5,384 bases of DNA, taken from positions 1 through 5,384 of the forward strand of contig DASUSF010000282.1 in the NCBI GenBank assembly GCA_036375275.1. The letters are read 5' to 3'. Positions 1-5,048 of the stretch are shown here, one piece after another; within the stretch, counting starts at the first letter, position 1; each line of letters starts with the position of its first letter. This DNA is from DASUSF01 sp036375275 (GTDB lineage Bacteria; Pseudomonadota; Alphaproteobacteria; Geminicoccales; Geminicoccaceae). Under the pieces are notes generated by a model. The model did no database searches, was not told the origin of the DNA, and was given only the letters and a program-made list of their open reading frames with translations. Made by a program: the position numbers and the translations under genes.

Positions 1-1
1 C

Positions 2-82
2 CTCGCCGGCGAGGCGCTCGACGAGGTGATCGACGCCCTGCTCGCCGAGGATCAGGCGAGCCGCCTCGCCGAGACGTCCTGA
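2..82 (+). CDS. C-terminal end of an unidentified protein (5' truncated by window edge)
   Basis: This frame is open from the window edge to a TGA at 80-82 and gives 26 residues ending in DQASRLAETS. Nearly every codon ends in G or C (25 of 26), which matches the strong third-position bias of the real genes here and supports coding. The peptide is acidic and helix-like (LDEVIDALLAED). No motif identifies the family, and I do not recognise the protein. It is convergent with the ATPase gene: the two 3' ends overlap by 31 bp (52-82), and no terminator fits between them. Whether it is related to the nuclease/ATPase operon cannot be judged from so short a piece. Confidence 0.55.
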   Translation, partial: LAGEALDEVIDALLAEDQASRLAETS

Positions 83-2385
83 GCCTCGGGCGCGTCGCCC
101 AGGGGCTCGATCCGGAGCCGCTTCGCGGCGAGGCCCTGGAACGCCCGCTCGCGGCAGGTCAGGACCAGGATCTGGACCTTGCGCCCGGCCCGCTCGAGGA
201 TCCGGAACATCCGCCCCAGCCGGTCGTCGTCCGAGAAGACGAGCGCGTCGTCGAGCACCACGAAGCAGGGCTGTCCGGTGTCGATCAGGACCTCGGCGAA
301 GGCGAGGCGGATCGCGACCGCGATCTGCTCCCGGGTGCCGTGCGAGAGCTGGCCGAACGGCTCCGTGGTGCCGGCGCGCGAGATCTGCTCGATCCGGAGC
401 GTGTCGTCGATCCTGGCCTCGGCGCCGGGCAGCAGGAGGTTCAGGTAGGGCTGGAGGCGCTCCTGGAGCGGGCGGAGATAGCGGTCGCGCACCTCGCTCT
501 CGGCCTGCTCCAGGGTGTGGCGCAGGAATCGTATCACCTCGACCTCGCGGGTGATCCGGGCGTCCTCTCTCCCAAGCCACGCCTCGGTCTCGGCGAGCTG
601 ATCCAGCTTCTCGCGCAGGCCGGCGGCGGCGCGGGCCTCGATGCCGGCGCGGAGCCCGTCGATCCGCCGGTCGAGCTCGTGACGCGCCGACTGCCGCTCG
701 CGGAGGGCCGAGCGGGCCTGGTCGAGCTCAGCCTCGAGCGCCGCGACCTCCGGGAGCTCCGATCCGGCGTCCGCCGGACGCGCCCGTTCTGCTTCCGCCG
801 CCGCAAGGCGTGCCGCGAGCGCCTCGTCCGGCACCTGGGCGCGGGCGTCCTCGAGCTCGGCCGCAAGGCGGGCGCGCCTCGCCGCCGCCACCTGCCGCGC
901 CTGCTCCCGATCCCGAACCTGCGCCTCGGCAGCCTTCCAGGCCGCGATCTGCTCGATGCGCGCGTTCTGCGCCCTTTCCAGCGCCTCCCGCGTCTGCGAT
1001 CGCGCATCATTCAGCCGCGCGCGCAGTGCTTCCAGCGCCTCCGCATCCGGCAGCACGGCGTCTTCGTGCGGAGGCTCGCTCAGGCTCTCGAGGTGATCCC
1101 TGATCCGGGCCTCGATTCCCGCGAGGTCGGCGCGGGCGCGCCCGGCCCGTTCCGGCGCGGCGCACACCTCCAGCTGGCCGAGGTCGCCGAGATCGACGGC
1201 GAGGCGGTCGCGTACCCGAAGCCGGAGGCGCGCCGCCGGTGGGCGTTGCCCGTCGAGGCGGAGGTTCGCGAGCCCGGCCGCGCTGAGGTTCAGGACCACC
1301 TCCGGCGCGTCCGCCTGTACGGCCGCCTGGAGCCGCGCGCGTTCGCCGAGCGCGACGCCGAGATCGCGGAGCGTCCCGGCCCGCCGCTCGATCGCCTCGA
1401 GCGCCGCGCGCGCCTGCTCCAGCGCTGCCCGGGCGAGGCGGCCCTCCACCACCGCATGCTCGCGCCGCTCGACCGCCTCAAGGAGCGCGGCCTCCGCTTC
1501 GGCGAGATCCCCAGCCGCCCGCTCGACGGCCCCGACCGCAGCCTCGCGCCGCTCGACGGCGGTCCGCACCGCCGCAAGGCGAAGCTCGGCATCGCGCCGG
1601 GCCGCCGCCATCCGGCGAAGGGCTTCCAGGCGATCGATCGCCGCTTCCGCCGCCGGCTCGTCCACCGGCCCCGCGAGCGCCCGCCGTTCGCTCAGCGTCC
1701 GCTCGAGCGCGTCCAGGTCGGCCAGGTTCTCGTCCAGCCGGGCCTCGGCTTGACGCCGTTCCTCGCGAACCGCCTTCAGCTCTTCGCGCAGCGTCCGCCA
1801 GCGCCCGATCGGCGCGCCGTGCCCGCCGTGGACGAGCCCTCGAAGACGCTGATCCAGCCGGCCGATCAGGGCGCCGGCGCTCCCCGCGCCCTGGTTCGGC
1901 CCGAGCGAGGCTTCGAAGCTCGCCTGAAGCACCGAGCGCGCGTCGCCCGGCACCACGACCTCGACCGCCTCGCCCTGGCCGACCAGCAGCAGGTTCCAGA
2001 GCCCCGTCGCGACCTCGCCGCCGCCGCTGAGCATGCGGCGGAACTCGATCTCCGCGGCCTCGCCTTCGCCGAGCGAGCCATCCGGGCGGACCAGCCGCGC
2101 CCGGCTGCCCTGCAGGAAGCGCTTTTCGAGTCGCCAGATGCCCTCGCGCTCGATCTCGAGGGCGACTTCCGGTGCGGTGGCGTTGCGGTGGTGGCGGAGG
2201 GCCGTGACGGACTGCGCGGCCGAGGAGTGCTTCAGGAACAGGCCGGCGCGCAGCCCGGCGAGAAGGGTCGATTTGCCGGCCTCGTTCGCACCGACGACGA
2301 TGTTCACCCCGTCCGACAGGTCCTCGACCACGACCGGCTGCTCGAACTTTCGGACCTGCCGGAGCTCGATCCGCCGCAGCTTCAC
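52..2385 (-). CDS. Rad50/SbcC-like coiled-coil ABC ATPase without zinc hook
   Basis: A 777-aa SMC/Rad50-class ATPase, predicted to drive ATP-dependent conformational change on DNA ends for its partner nuclease in the cytoplasm. Visible motifs: beta-strand start (MKLRRIELRQVRKF), Walker A GANEAGKST (32-40), Q-loop around Q137 (LVGQGEA), ABC signature QLSHGTREQ (679-687), Walker B CFVVLDD (707-713) and D-loop FSDDD (717-721). Long Ala/Arg/Glu-rich coiled coils cover about 195-350 and 415-640. SbcC and Rad50 are usually larger (often near 900-1,300 aa) and have a CxxC hook at the coiled-coil apex. None is present; residues about 360-410 instead look beta-rich (VVLNLS, NLRLDG, LRLRVRDRLAVDLG). 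After Walker B the expected H-loop His is Cys (LTCRERAF, C744), as I recall for YhaN-type relatives. The GTG start at 2385-2383 overlaps the nuclease stop as GTGA. The ATPase class is certain; the biological role is inferred. Confidence 0.9.
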   Translation of the reverse strand: MKLRRIELRQVRKFEQPVVVEDLSDGVNIVVGANEAGKSTLLAGLRAGLFLKHSSAAQSVTALRHHRNATAPEVALEIEREGIWRLEKRFLQGSRARLVRPDGSLGEGEAAEIEFRRMLSGGGEVATGLWNLLLVGQGEAVEVVVPGDARSVLQASFEASLGPNQGAGSAGALIGRLDQRLRGLVHGGHGAPIGRWRTLREELKAVREERRQAEARLDENLADLDALERTLSERRALAGPVDEPAAEAAIDRLEALRRMAAARRDAELRLAAVRTAVERREAAVGAVERAAGDLAEAEAALLEAVERREHAVVEGRLARAALEQARAALEAIERRAGTLRDLGVALGERARLQAAVQADAPEVVLNLSAAGLANLRLDGQRPPAARLRLRVRDRLAVDLGDLGQLEVCAAPERAGRARADLAGIEARIRDHLESLSEPPHEDAVLPDAEALEALRARLNDARSQTREALERAQNARIEQIAAWKAAEAQVRDREQARQVAAARRARLAAELEDARAQVPDEALAARLAAAEAERARPADAGSELPEVAALEAELDQARSALRERQSARHELDRRIDGLRAGIEARAAAGLREKLDQLAETEAWLGREDARITREVEVIRFLRHTLEQAESEVRDRYLRPLQERLQPYLNLLLPGAEARIDDTLRIEQISRAGTTEPFGQLSHGTREQIAVAIRLAFAEVLIDTGQPCFVVLDDALVFSDDDRLGRMFRILERAGRKVQILVLTCRERAFQGLAAKRLRIEPLGDAPEAQDVSARRLA
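2382..2385 (-). promoter_or_regulatory. GTGA stop/start overlap coupling nuclease and ATPase translation
   Basis: Read on the minus strand, GTGA holds the GTG start of the ATPase (2385-2383) and the TGA stop of the nuclease (2384-2382). Such 4-bp overlaps normally mean translational coupling by re-initiation, consistent with fixed-ratio production of two subunits of one complex. Confidence 0.8.
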
Positions 2386-3533
2386 GACGGCCGCGCCCGC
2401 CGCTGTTCGCCGTACAGGAGCCGGAGCGCCGCGCGGGCGGTGTCGCAGTCGGGGTCGTCGGGGTCGCGCGAACGCGCGTCCAGCCGTTCCGCCGCGAGCC
2501 GGATCGCACCGCTGGTGGCGATCGCATCCAGGTCGTCGGCCGCCGGCGCGTCGTGCAAGCCGTCGGTCTCGAGACGCAGATAGGCGAGCGCCGACTCCAG
2601 CCAGGCGACCAAGCGGTCCTCGAACCTCGCCCGGTCCGGCAGCGACAGCGCCCCTTGGACGCGCAGACAGAGGCAGAGGTGGCCGAGGCCATCGTCGACG
2701 GGCAGCGCCCGGAGGCGCTCGAGGAGCGCGTCGACCGACGCCGCGTCCTCGATCACCGCCTGCTCGGTCCGCCAGCAGTAGCGGCCGACCGGCAGCGGTA
2801 GCACGCTCGGCGGAGCGCCCCGCCCCTCGATCTCGACCACCAGGGCCTGACCCCGCTCGACGCGCCCGAACCCGTCCGCTTCCGGCGTCCCGGCGTACCA
2901 GATCCGGGGACCGATCCTGAGCGGCGCGTGCCAGTCGCCGAGCGCCAGGTAGTCGAGGCCGGCGCGCTCCGGGCGGTCCGGCGCGATCAGATTGTGCGCC
3001 GGCTGGCGCTCGGCGTGCTCGAGGCGGCCGAAGTCCGTCACCGGGCCGTGCGCGAGGCCGACCCTCATGGCGCCCTCGGGGGTCAGGGCGTGGTCCATCC
3101 AGCCGGTCGGGTCATGGTCCTGGGCCCGCTCCTGGAGCGGTGCCGGAAGCAGCACGACGCCCTGATCCAGGTGGATGGGCTCGGCGCTGCGGTGGACCAG
3201 CACGTTCGGCGGAAGGTCGGCCAGCCGGGCGAGGCGGTCGTACGGCCCGCCCGGGCGGTCGGGATCGTGGTTGCCGGGGATCAGATGCCAGCGGAGCGGC
3301 GCCGCATCCCGCATCCGCTCCAGCGGCTGCCGCAGCACGAGGTCGCCGACGTCCACGGCATCGTAGACATCGCCCGCGACGAGGACGTGGCCGGCGCCGT
3401 GCTGCCGGGCCAGCGCCGCGATCCGCTGGATCGCGTCGATGCGGGCCTGCTTGAGCACGCTCTGACGGTGAGCATCGTGAACGAACCGGAAGTGTCGGCC
3501 GATATGCCAGTCCGCGGTGTGAATGAAGCGCAC
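2382..3533 (-). CDS. Mre11/SbcD-like metallophosphoesterase, DNA repair exonuclease family
   Basis: A 383-aa calcineurin-like phosphoesterase of the COG0420/SbcD type, expected to cut DNA ends using two metal ions together with the ATPase encoded next. Motifs by residue: I, HTADWHIG (D8, H10); II, GDVYD (D55, D58); III, GNHD (87-90); IV, AHG (H162); V, LGDWH (199-202), where the family usually has GHxH, so D200 stands in for the first His. The capping/C-terminal part (about 225-383) is less conserved and probably contacts DNA or the ATPase. The frame stays open far upstream (to 4457), but that stretch is antisense to yciB and lacks family similarity. The GTG at 3533-3531 places RFIHTADWHIG at the N-terminus as in relatives. 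Its Shine-Dalgarno is weak (a GAG about 12 nt upstream). It is the first gene of a two-gene operon; its TGA overlaps the next start. Confidence 0.9.
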   Translation of the reverse strand: MRFIHTADWHIGRHFRFVHDAHRQSVLKQARIDAIQRIAALARQHGAGHVLVAGDVYDAVDVGDLVLRQPLERMRDAAPLRWHLIPGNHDPDRPGGPYDRLARLADLPPNVLVHRSAEPIHLDQGVVLLPAPLQERAQDHDPTGWMDHALTPEGAMRVGLAHGPVTDFGRLEHAERQPAHNLIAPDRPERAGLDYLALGDWHAPLRIGPRIWYAGTPEADGFGRVERGQALVVEIEGRGAPPSVLPLPVGRYCWRTEQAVIEDAASVDALLERLRALPVDDGLGHLCLCLRVQGALSLPDRARFEDRLVAWLESALAYLRLETDGLHDAPAADDLDAIATSGAIRLAAERLDARSRDPDDPDCDTARAALRLLYGEQRRARPS

Positions 3534-3563
3534 GTCGATCCAAGCTCGGGATGGGTGTGCGTG

Positions 3564-3591
3564 AAATAGGCGGTTGCGGGGAACTGCGCAA
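3564..3591 (-). promoter_or_regulatory. Candidate sigma-70-type promoter of the nuclease/ATPase operon
   Basis: On the minus strand TTGCGC (3591-3586) is followed after 16 nt by CTATTT (3569-3564). The -10 is close to the alphaproteobacterial form CTATAT; the -35 keeps only TTG. Transcription would start near 3557 and leave a short leader of about 24 nt before the GTG at 3533. This is pattern matching in GC-rich DNA, so it is only a candidate. Confidence 0.3.
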
Positions 3592-3592
3592 C
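3573..3592. promoter_or_regulatory. Inverted repeat GTTGCG-N8-CGCAAC, possible operator
   Basis: A perfect 6-bp inverted repeat (3573-3578 and 3587-3592, 8-nt spacer) fills the region between the proposed -35 and -10 of the nuclease promoter. It overlaps a direct repeat of TGCGCAA at 3585-3591 and 3596-3602, whose 11-bp period is about one helical turn. This arrangement is typical of a repressor site, but no regulator gene is in view and the motif matches none I know with certainty. Confidence 0.35.
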
Positions 3593-3600
3593 TCGTGCGC

Positions 3601-3680
3601 AAGCGGCGGGCCGGAGCCCGCGGGGAATCGCTCATCAGAAAGAAGCGGCAGGCCGGAGCCCGCCGCGAATGGGTCATCAG
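3601..3680. repeat. Two 38-bp imperfect tandem repeats, 42-bp period, with hairpin cores
   Basis: Copy 1 (3601-3638) and copy 2 (3643-3680) start with AAGCGGC and end with TCATCAG, differ at 5 of 38 positions and are separated by 4 bp. Each has a GC-rich dyad around a CGGA loop: a perfect 6-bp stem GCGGGC/GCCCGC in copy 1 (3606-3611 and 3616-3621), and the same with one mismatch in copy 2 (3648-3663). The 42-bp period equals 14 codons, and on the minus strand it reads as a repeated peptide (sharing RAPA), but coding there is not supported. It resembles a short intergenic palindromic repeat element; copy number elsewhere in the genome is unknown. Confidence 0.6.
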
Positions 3681-3850
3681 GGAGACACGATGGGAGCGTT
3701 GGCGTGCGTGCCCGCCAATGCCGCCGTCGAGGACGATGCAACGGCCGTGCCAGGAGCCGGAACGCCGCCCGGCGGGATCGCTCGCGAAGGCAGCGGAAGG
3801 CTGCGCAACCGGTGGTGCACAACGCCGCGCCAGGTTGCCGCCTGCTTCGG

Positions 3851-3880
3851 CTTGACCCGGGCGCCCGGAGCGGGTCCAAG
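3851..3880 (+). promoter_or_regulatory. Hairpin in the yciB leader
   Basis: CTTGACCCG (3851-3859) can pair with CGGGTCCAAG (3871-3880), leaving a single bulged C and an 11-nt loop that is itself GC-rich. It is not followed by a T run, so it is not a usual intrinsic terminator. Its right arm includes the AAG that begins the purine-rich AAGGGGG (3878-3884) ahead of the short ORF at 3886, so folding could partly hide that ribosome site. Confidence 0.4.
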
Positions 3881-3885
3881 GGGGC

Positions 3886-3921
3886 ATGATCGAGCGACCG
3901 ACCCGAGAGCGCCAAGGATGA
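3886..3921 (+). CDS. Possible 11-codon leader ORF overlapping the yciB start
   Basis: ATG at 3886 gives MIERPTRERQG and stops at TGA 3919-3921. The stop overlaps the yciB ATG (3918-3920) as ATGA, the usual geometry of translational coupling. A strong purine-rich ribosome site, AAGGGGG (3878-3884), lies just upstream, very close to the ATG (one nucleotide). The peptide resembles nothing known; any role would be as a leader controlling yciB translation rather than as a protein. A short ORF of this size can arise by chance in such GC-rich DNA. Confidence 0.3.
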   Translation: MIERPTRERQG

Positions 3922-4496
3922 GCCGCGCCGGCCCGCCCTGGCTCCGCCCGACCGTCGAATACGGGCCGCTGCTCGGGTTCTTCGTGACCTACGTCCTGTT
4001 CGGGCTGATGCCCGCGACCGCGGTGGTGATCGTGCTCAGCATCGCCGCGGCGGCCGTGGCCTGGCTGATGACCGGCCGGGTCCCGGCGATGCCGCTGATC
4101 ACGGCCGGCGTCGTCGCCGTGTTCGGTGGGCTGACCCTCTGGCTCCAGGACGAGACCTTCATCAAGATGAAGCCGACCATCGTCCAGGGGCTGATCGCGA
4201 TGATCCTGATCGGCGGCCTGCTCACCGGCCGGCCGCTGCTCAAGCCCCTCCTCGGCGCCATGCTGCCGCCGATGCACGATGGCGCGTGGCGCCAGCTCAC
4301 GCTCCGCTACGCCCTCTTCTTCCTCGCCATGGCGGCGCTCAACGAGGTCGTCTGGCGGACCCAGTCGACGGATGTGTGGGTCACCTTCAAGGTCTTCGGG
4401 ATCCTCGCCCTCACCCTGATCTTCGCCCTCGCCCAGGTCCCGCTGATGCAGCGCCACCGGCTCGAGCAGGACAGTTCCGCTTCGCTCGACCGCTGA
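3918..4496 (+). CDS. yciB: YciB/IspZ-family inner-membrane septation protein
   Basis: A 192-aa polytopic membrane protein of the YciB (intracellular septation protein A, IspZ) family; E. coli YciB is about 180 aa. Family members act in the inner membrane, affecting cell envelope integrity and division/elongation complexes; the exact mechanism is not settled. Hydrophobic segments lie at about 15-31, 33-51, 56-76, 88-102, 128-142 and 158-176. Family blocks are clear: LWLQDETFIKMKPT (74-87), LNEVVWRTQS (141-150) and WVTFKVFG (154-161). I chose ATG 3918, with GAGAG 8 nt upstream, because the protein then begins close to the conserved VEYGPLLGFF. The frame is open further upstream, and an ATG at 3690 also has a ribosome site, but that 76-residue extension is unlike the family. 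In many alphaproteobacteria yciB follows ftsY; here it is divergent from the nuclease operon. Confidence 0.93.
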   Translation: MSRAGPPWLRPTVEYGPLLGFFVTYVLFGLMPATAVVIVLSIAAAAVAWLMTGRVPAMPLITAGVVAVFGGLTLWLQDETFIKMKPTIVQGLIAMILIGGLLTGRPLLKPLLGAMLPPMHDGAWRQLTLRYALFFLAMAALNEVVWRTQSTDVWVTFKVFGILALTLIFALAQVPLMQRHRLEQDSSASLDR

Positions 4497-4499
4497 GCC

Positions 4500-4524
4500 G
4501 GAACGGTCGGCCGCCGGTCACGTT
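4500..4524 (+). promoter_or_regulatory. EcfG-type general stress response promoter upstream of csbD
   Basis: GGAAC (4500-4504), a 16-nt spacer, then CGTT (4521-4524) matches the promoter consensus GGAAC-N16-17-CGTT known for EcfG sigma factors in Methylobacterium and other alphaproteobacteria. It begins 4 bp after the yciB stop and 40 bp before the csbD ATG, so transcription would start near 4531. CsbD proteins are general-stress proteins in other bacteria, so position and function agree. Confidence 0.75.
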
Positions 4525-4541
4525 GACCCTTGCAGGTCAAC
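4522..4541. promoter_or_regulatory. Perfect inverted repeat GTTGACC-N6-GGTCAAC at the csbD promoter
   Basis: Arms 4522-4528 and 4535-4541 are perfect 7-bp inverses around a 6-nt centre. The left arm shares GTT with the EcfG -10 element and the repeat spans the expected transcription start, so a bound dimer would block the promoter. It could instead fold as a small hairpin ending transcription from yciB, although no T run follows. Confidence 0.5.
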
Positions 4542-4563
4542 CCTGAGCAGTGGAGTTCGGCAT

Positions 4564-4743
4564 ATGGTCGATGAAGATCGAAGCAAGGGCTCGGCCAAGA
4601 AGATCGAGGGCCAGGTCAAGGAAAAGGCCGGCCAGGCGCTCGGCGACAAGAAGACCGAGCGCGAAGGCCGGCAGAAGCAGACGGAAGGCGAGGCCCAGAA
4701 CACCTGGGGCAGCGTCAAGGACACGGTCCGCGAGAAAACCTGA
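4564..4743 (+). CDS. CsbD-family stress protein (first of two)
   Basis: A 59-aa, highly charged, hydrophilic protein without Cys, signal peptide or membrane segment, matching the CsbD family by length and pattern: KGSAKKIEGQVKEKAGQALG (8-27), then GDKKTEREG and EGEAQNTWGSVKDTV. CsbD-like proteins are small general-stress proteins (B. subtilis CsbD is under sigma-B control); their biochemical role is unknown. ATG 4564 has GGAG at 4552-4555, 8 nt upstream. The EcfG-type promoter just ahead suggests stress induction by PhyR/EcfG. The next gene encodes a close paralogue (roughly 55% identical over about 55 residues by eye), so the pair looks like a tandem duplication, probably one transcript. Confidence 0.88.
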   Translation: MVDEDRSKGSAKKIEGQVKEKAGQALGDKKTEREGRQKQTEGEAQNTWGSVKDTVREKT

Positions 4744-4758
4744 ATGCAGCCGTGACGA

Positions 4759-4783
4759 CCGCGCGCCGCGGTGCGGCGCGCGG
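4759..4783 (+). promoter_or_regulatory. Strong hairpin between the two csbD genes
   Basis: A perfect 11-bp stem (4759-4769 with 4773-4783) closed by a GGT loop, made entirely of G and C. No T run follows, so it is unlikely to be a full intrinsic terminator. It could protect the upstream csbD mRNA from 3' exonucleases or lower expression of the second gene. It ends 10 nt before the AAGGAGG ribosome site. Confidence 0.6.
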
Positions 4784-4793
4784 CGCTCATCCG

Positions 4794-4800
4794 AAGGAGG
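4794..4800 (+). promoter_or_regulatory. Ribosome binding site AAGGAGG of the second csbD gene
   Basis: A full-consensus Shine-Dalgarno, stronger than any other in the window. It lies 2 nt from ATG 4803 and 5 nt from ATG 4806, which favours the latter. It suggests high translation of the second copy even if the upstream hairpin lowers its mRNA. Confidence 0.75.
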
Positions 4801-4805
4801 CGATG

Positions 4806-5000
4806 ATGGACCGGGACCGCAAGGAAGGCGCCGTCAAGAAGACCGTCGGCAAGATCAAGGAGACGGCGGGCCGGCTGCTCGGCGACCGCAAGACCGAGGT
4901 CGAAGGCCAGCGCGACCAGGTCGAAGGCGAGATTCAGAACACGGTCGGTGGGATCAAGGACGCGGTGAGGGACGCCGGCCGGGACCGCCGGCGGCCCTGA
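4806..5000 (+). CDS. CsbD-family stress protein (second of two)
   Basis: A 64-aa charged protein paralogous to the preceding one: KKTVGKIKETAGRLLGDRKT followed by EGQRDQVEGEIQNTVGGIKD, then an Arg-rich tail (RDAGRDRRRP) that the first copy lacks. Two adjacent ATGs (4803, 4806) follow an ideal AAGGAGG (4794-4800). The second leaves a 5-nt spacing and aligns with the first copy, so I chose it; a start at 4803 adds only one Met. No separate EcfG site lies between the two genes, so it is probably read through from the promoter at 4500. The role is inferred from the family: general stress tolerance, molecular activity unknown. Confidence 0.88.
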   Translation: MDRDRKEGAVKKTVGKIKETAGRLLGDRKTEVEGQRDQVEGEIQNTVGGIKDAVRDAGRDRRRP

Positions 5001-5016
5001 GGCTTTCGGCACGGAG

Positions 5017-5048
5017 CGCCCGCGCCCGATCAATCGCCGGCGCGGGCG
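5017..5048. terminator. Bidirectional terminator-like hairpin between convergent genes
   Basis: CGCCCGCGCC (5017-5026) pairs perfectly with GGCGCGGGCG (5039-5048): a 10-bp stem and 12-nt loop between csbD2 (stop at 5000) and the convergent hydrolase, whose stop codon (5032-5030) sits in the loop. No T run is present on either side, so termination efficiency is uncertain, but position and symmetry fit a shared terminator. Confidence 0.45.

Larger units (their letters stand above)
3534..3917. other. Divergent intergenic region, no convincing full-length gene
   Basis: This 384-bp stretch lies between the GTG of the nuclease (minus) and the ATG of yciB (plus). Both flanking frames stay open through much of it, but the translations are low-complexity Arg/Ala/Pro-rich and resemble no known family, so they are best seen as GC-driven open frames. 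What it does hold, left to right: a candidate minus-strand promoter with overlapping inverted and direct repeats (3564-3602), two 38-bp imperfect tandem repeats (3601-3680), and a hairpin plus a short upstream ORF just before yciB (3851-3921). Between about 3700 and 3850 I see only a third TGCGCAA heptamer (3802-3808) and a very short CCGCC/GGCGG dyad. Confidence 0.6.

Noticed and set aside
340..2583. A 747-codon plus-strand open frame antisense to the ATPase gene
   Set aside because: Arg/Leu/Pro-rich translation with no family motifs; long antisense frames are expected opposite GC-rich genes, and the minus-strand frame has all ABC ATPase motifs.
3580..3602. Alphaproteobacterial LexA box (GTTC-N7-GTTC) upstream of the nuclease operon
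   Set aside because: The 11-bp period is right, but the half-sites read CTTG and GTTG, so two defining positions fail; the repeat is reported only as an unidentified direct repeat.
3580..3605. Second EcfG promoter (GGAAC at 3580-3584)
   Set aside because: No CGTT follows at 16 or 17 nt (AAGC and AGCG instead).
3601..3680. CRISPR array
   Set aside because: Only two copies, separated by 4 bp with no spacer of protospacer length, and no cas gene nearby.
3534..4457. N-terminal extension of the nuclease frame through the intergenic region and antisense to yciB
   Set aside because: Low-complexity sequence overlapping a well-supported gene; the conserved RFIHTADWHIG begins right after the GTG at 3533.
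4759..4783. Intrinsic terminator after the first csbD gene
   Set aside because: The stem is strong but no T run follows, and the second gene lacks a promoter of its own; recorded as an intercistronic hairpin.
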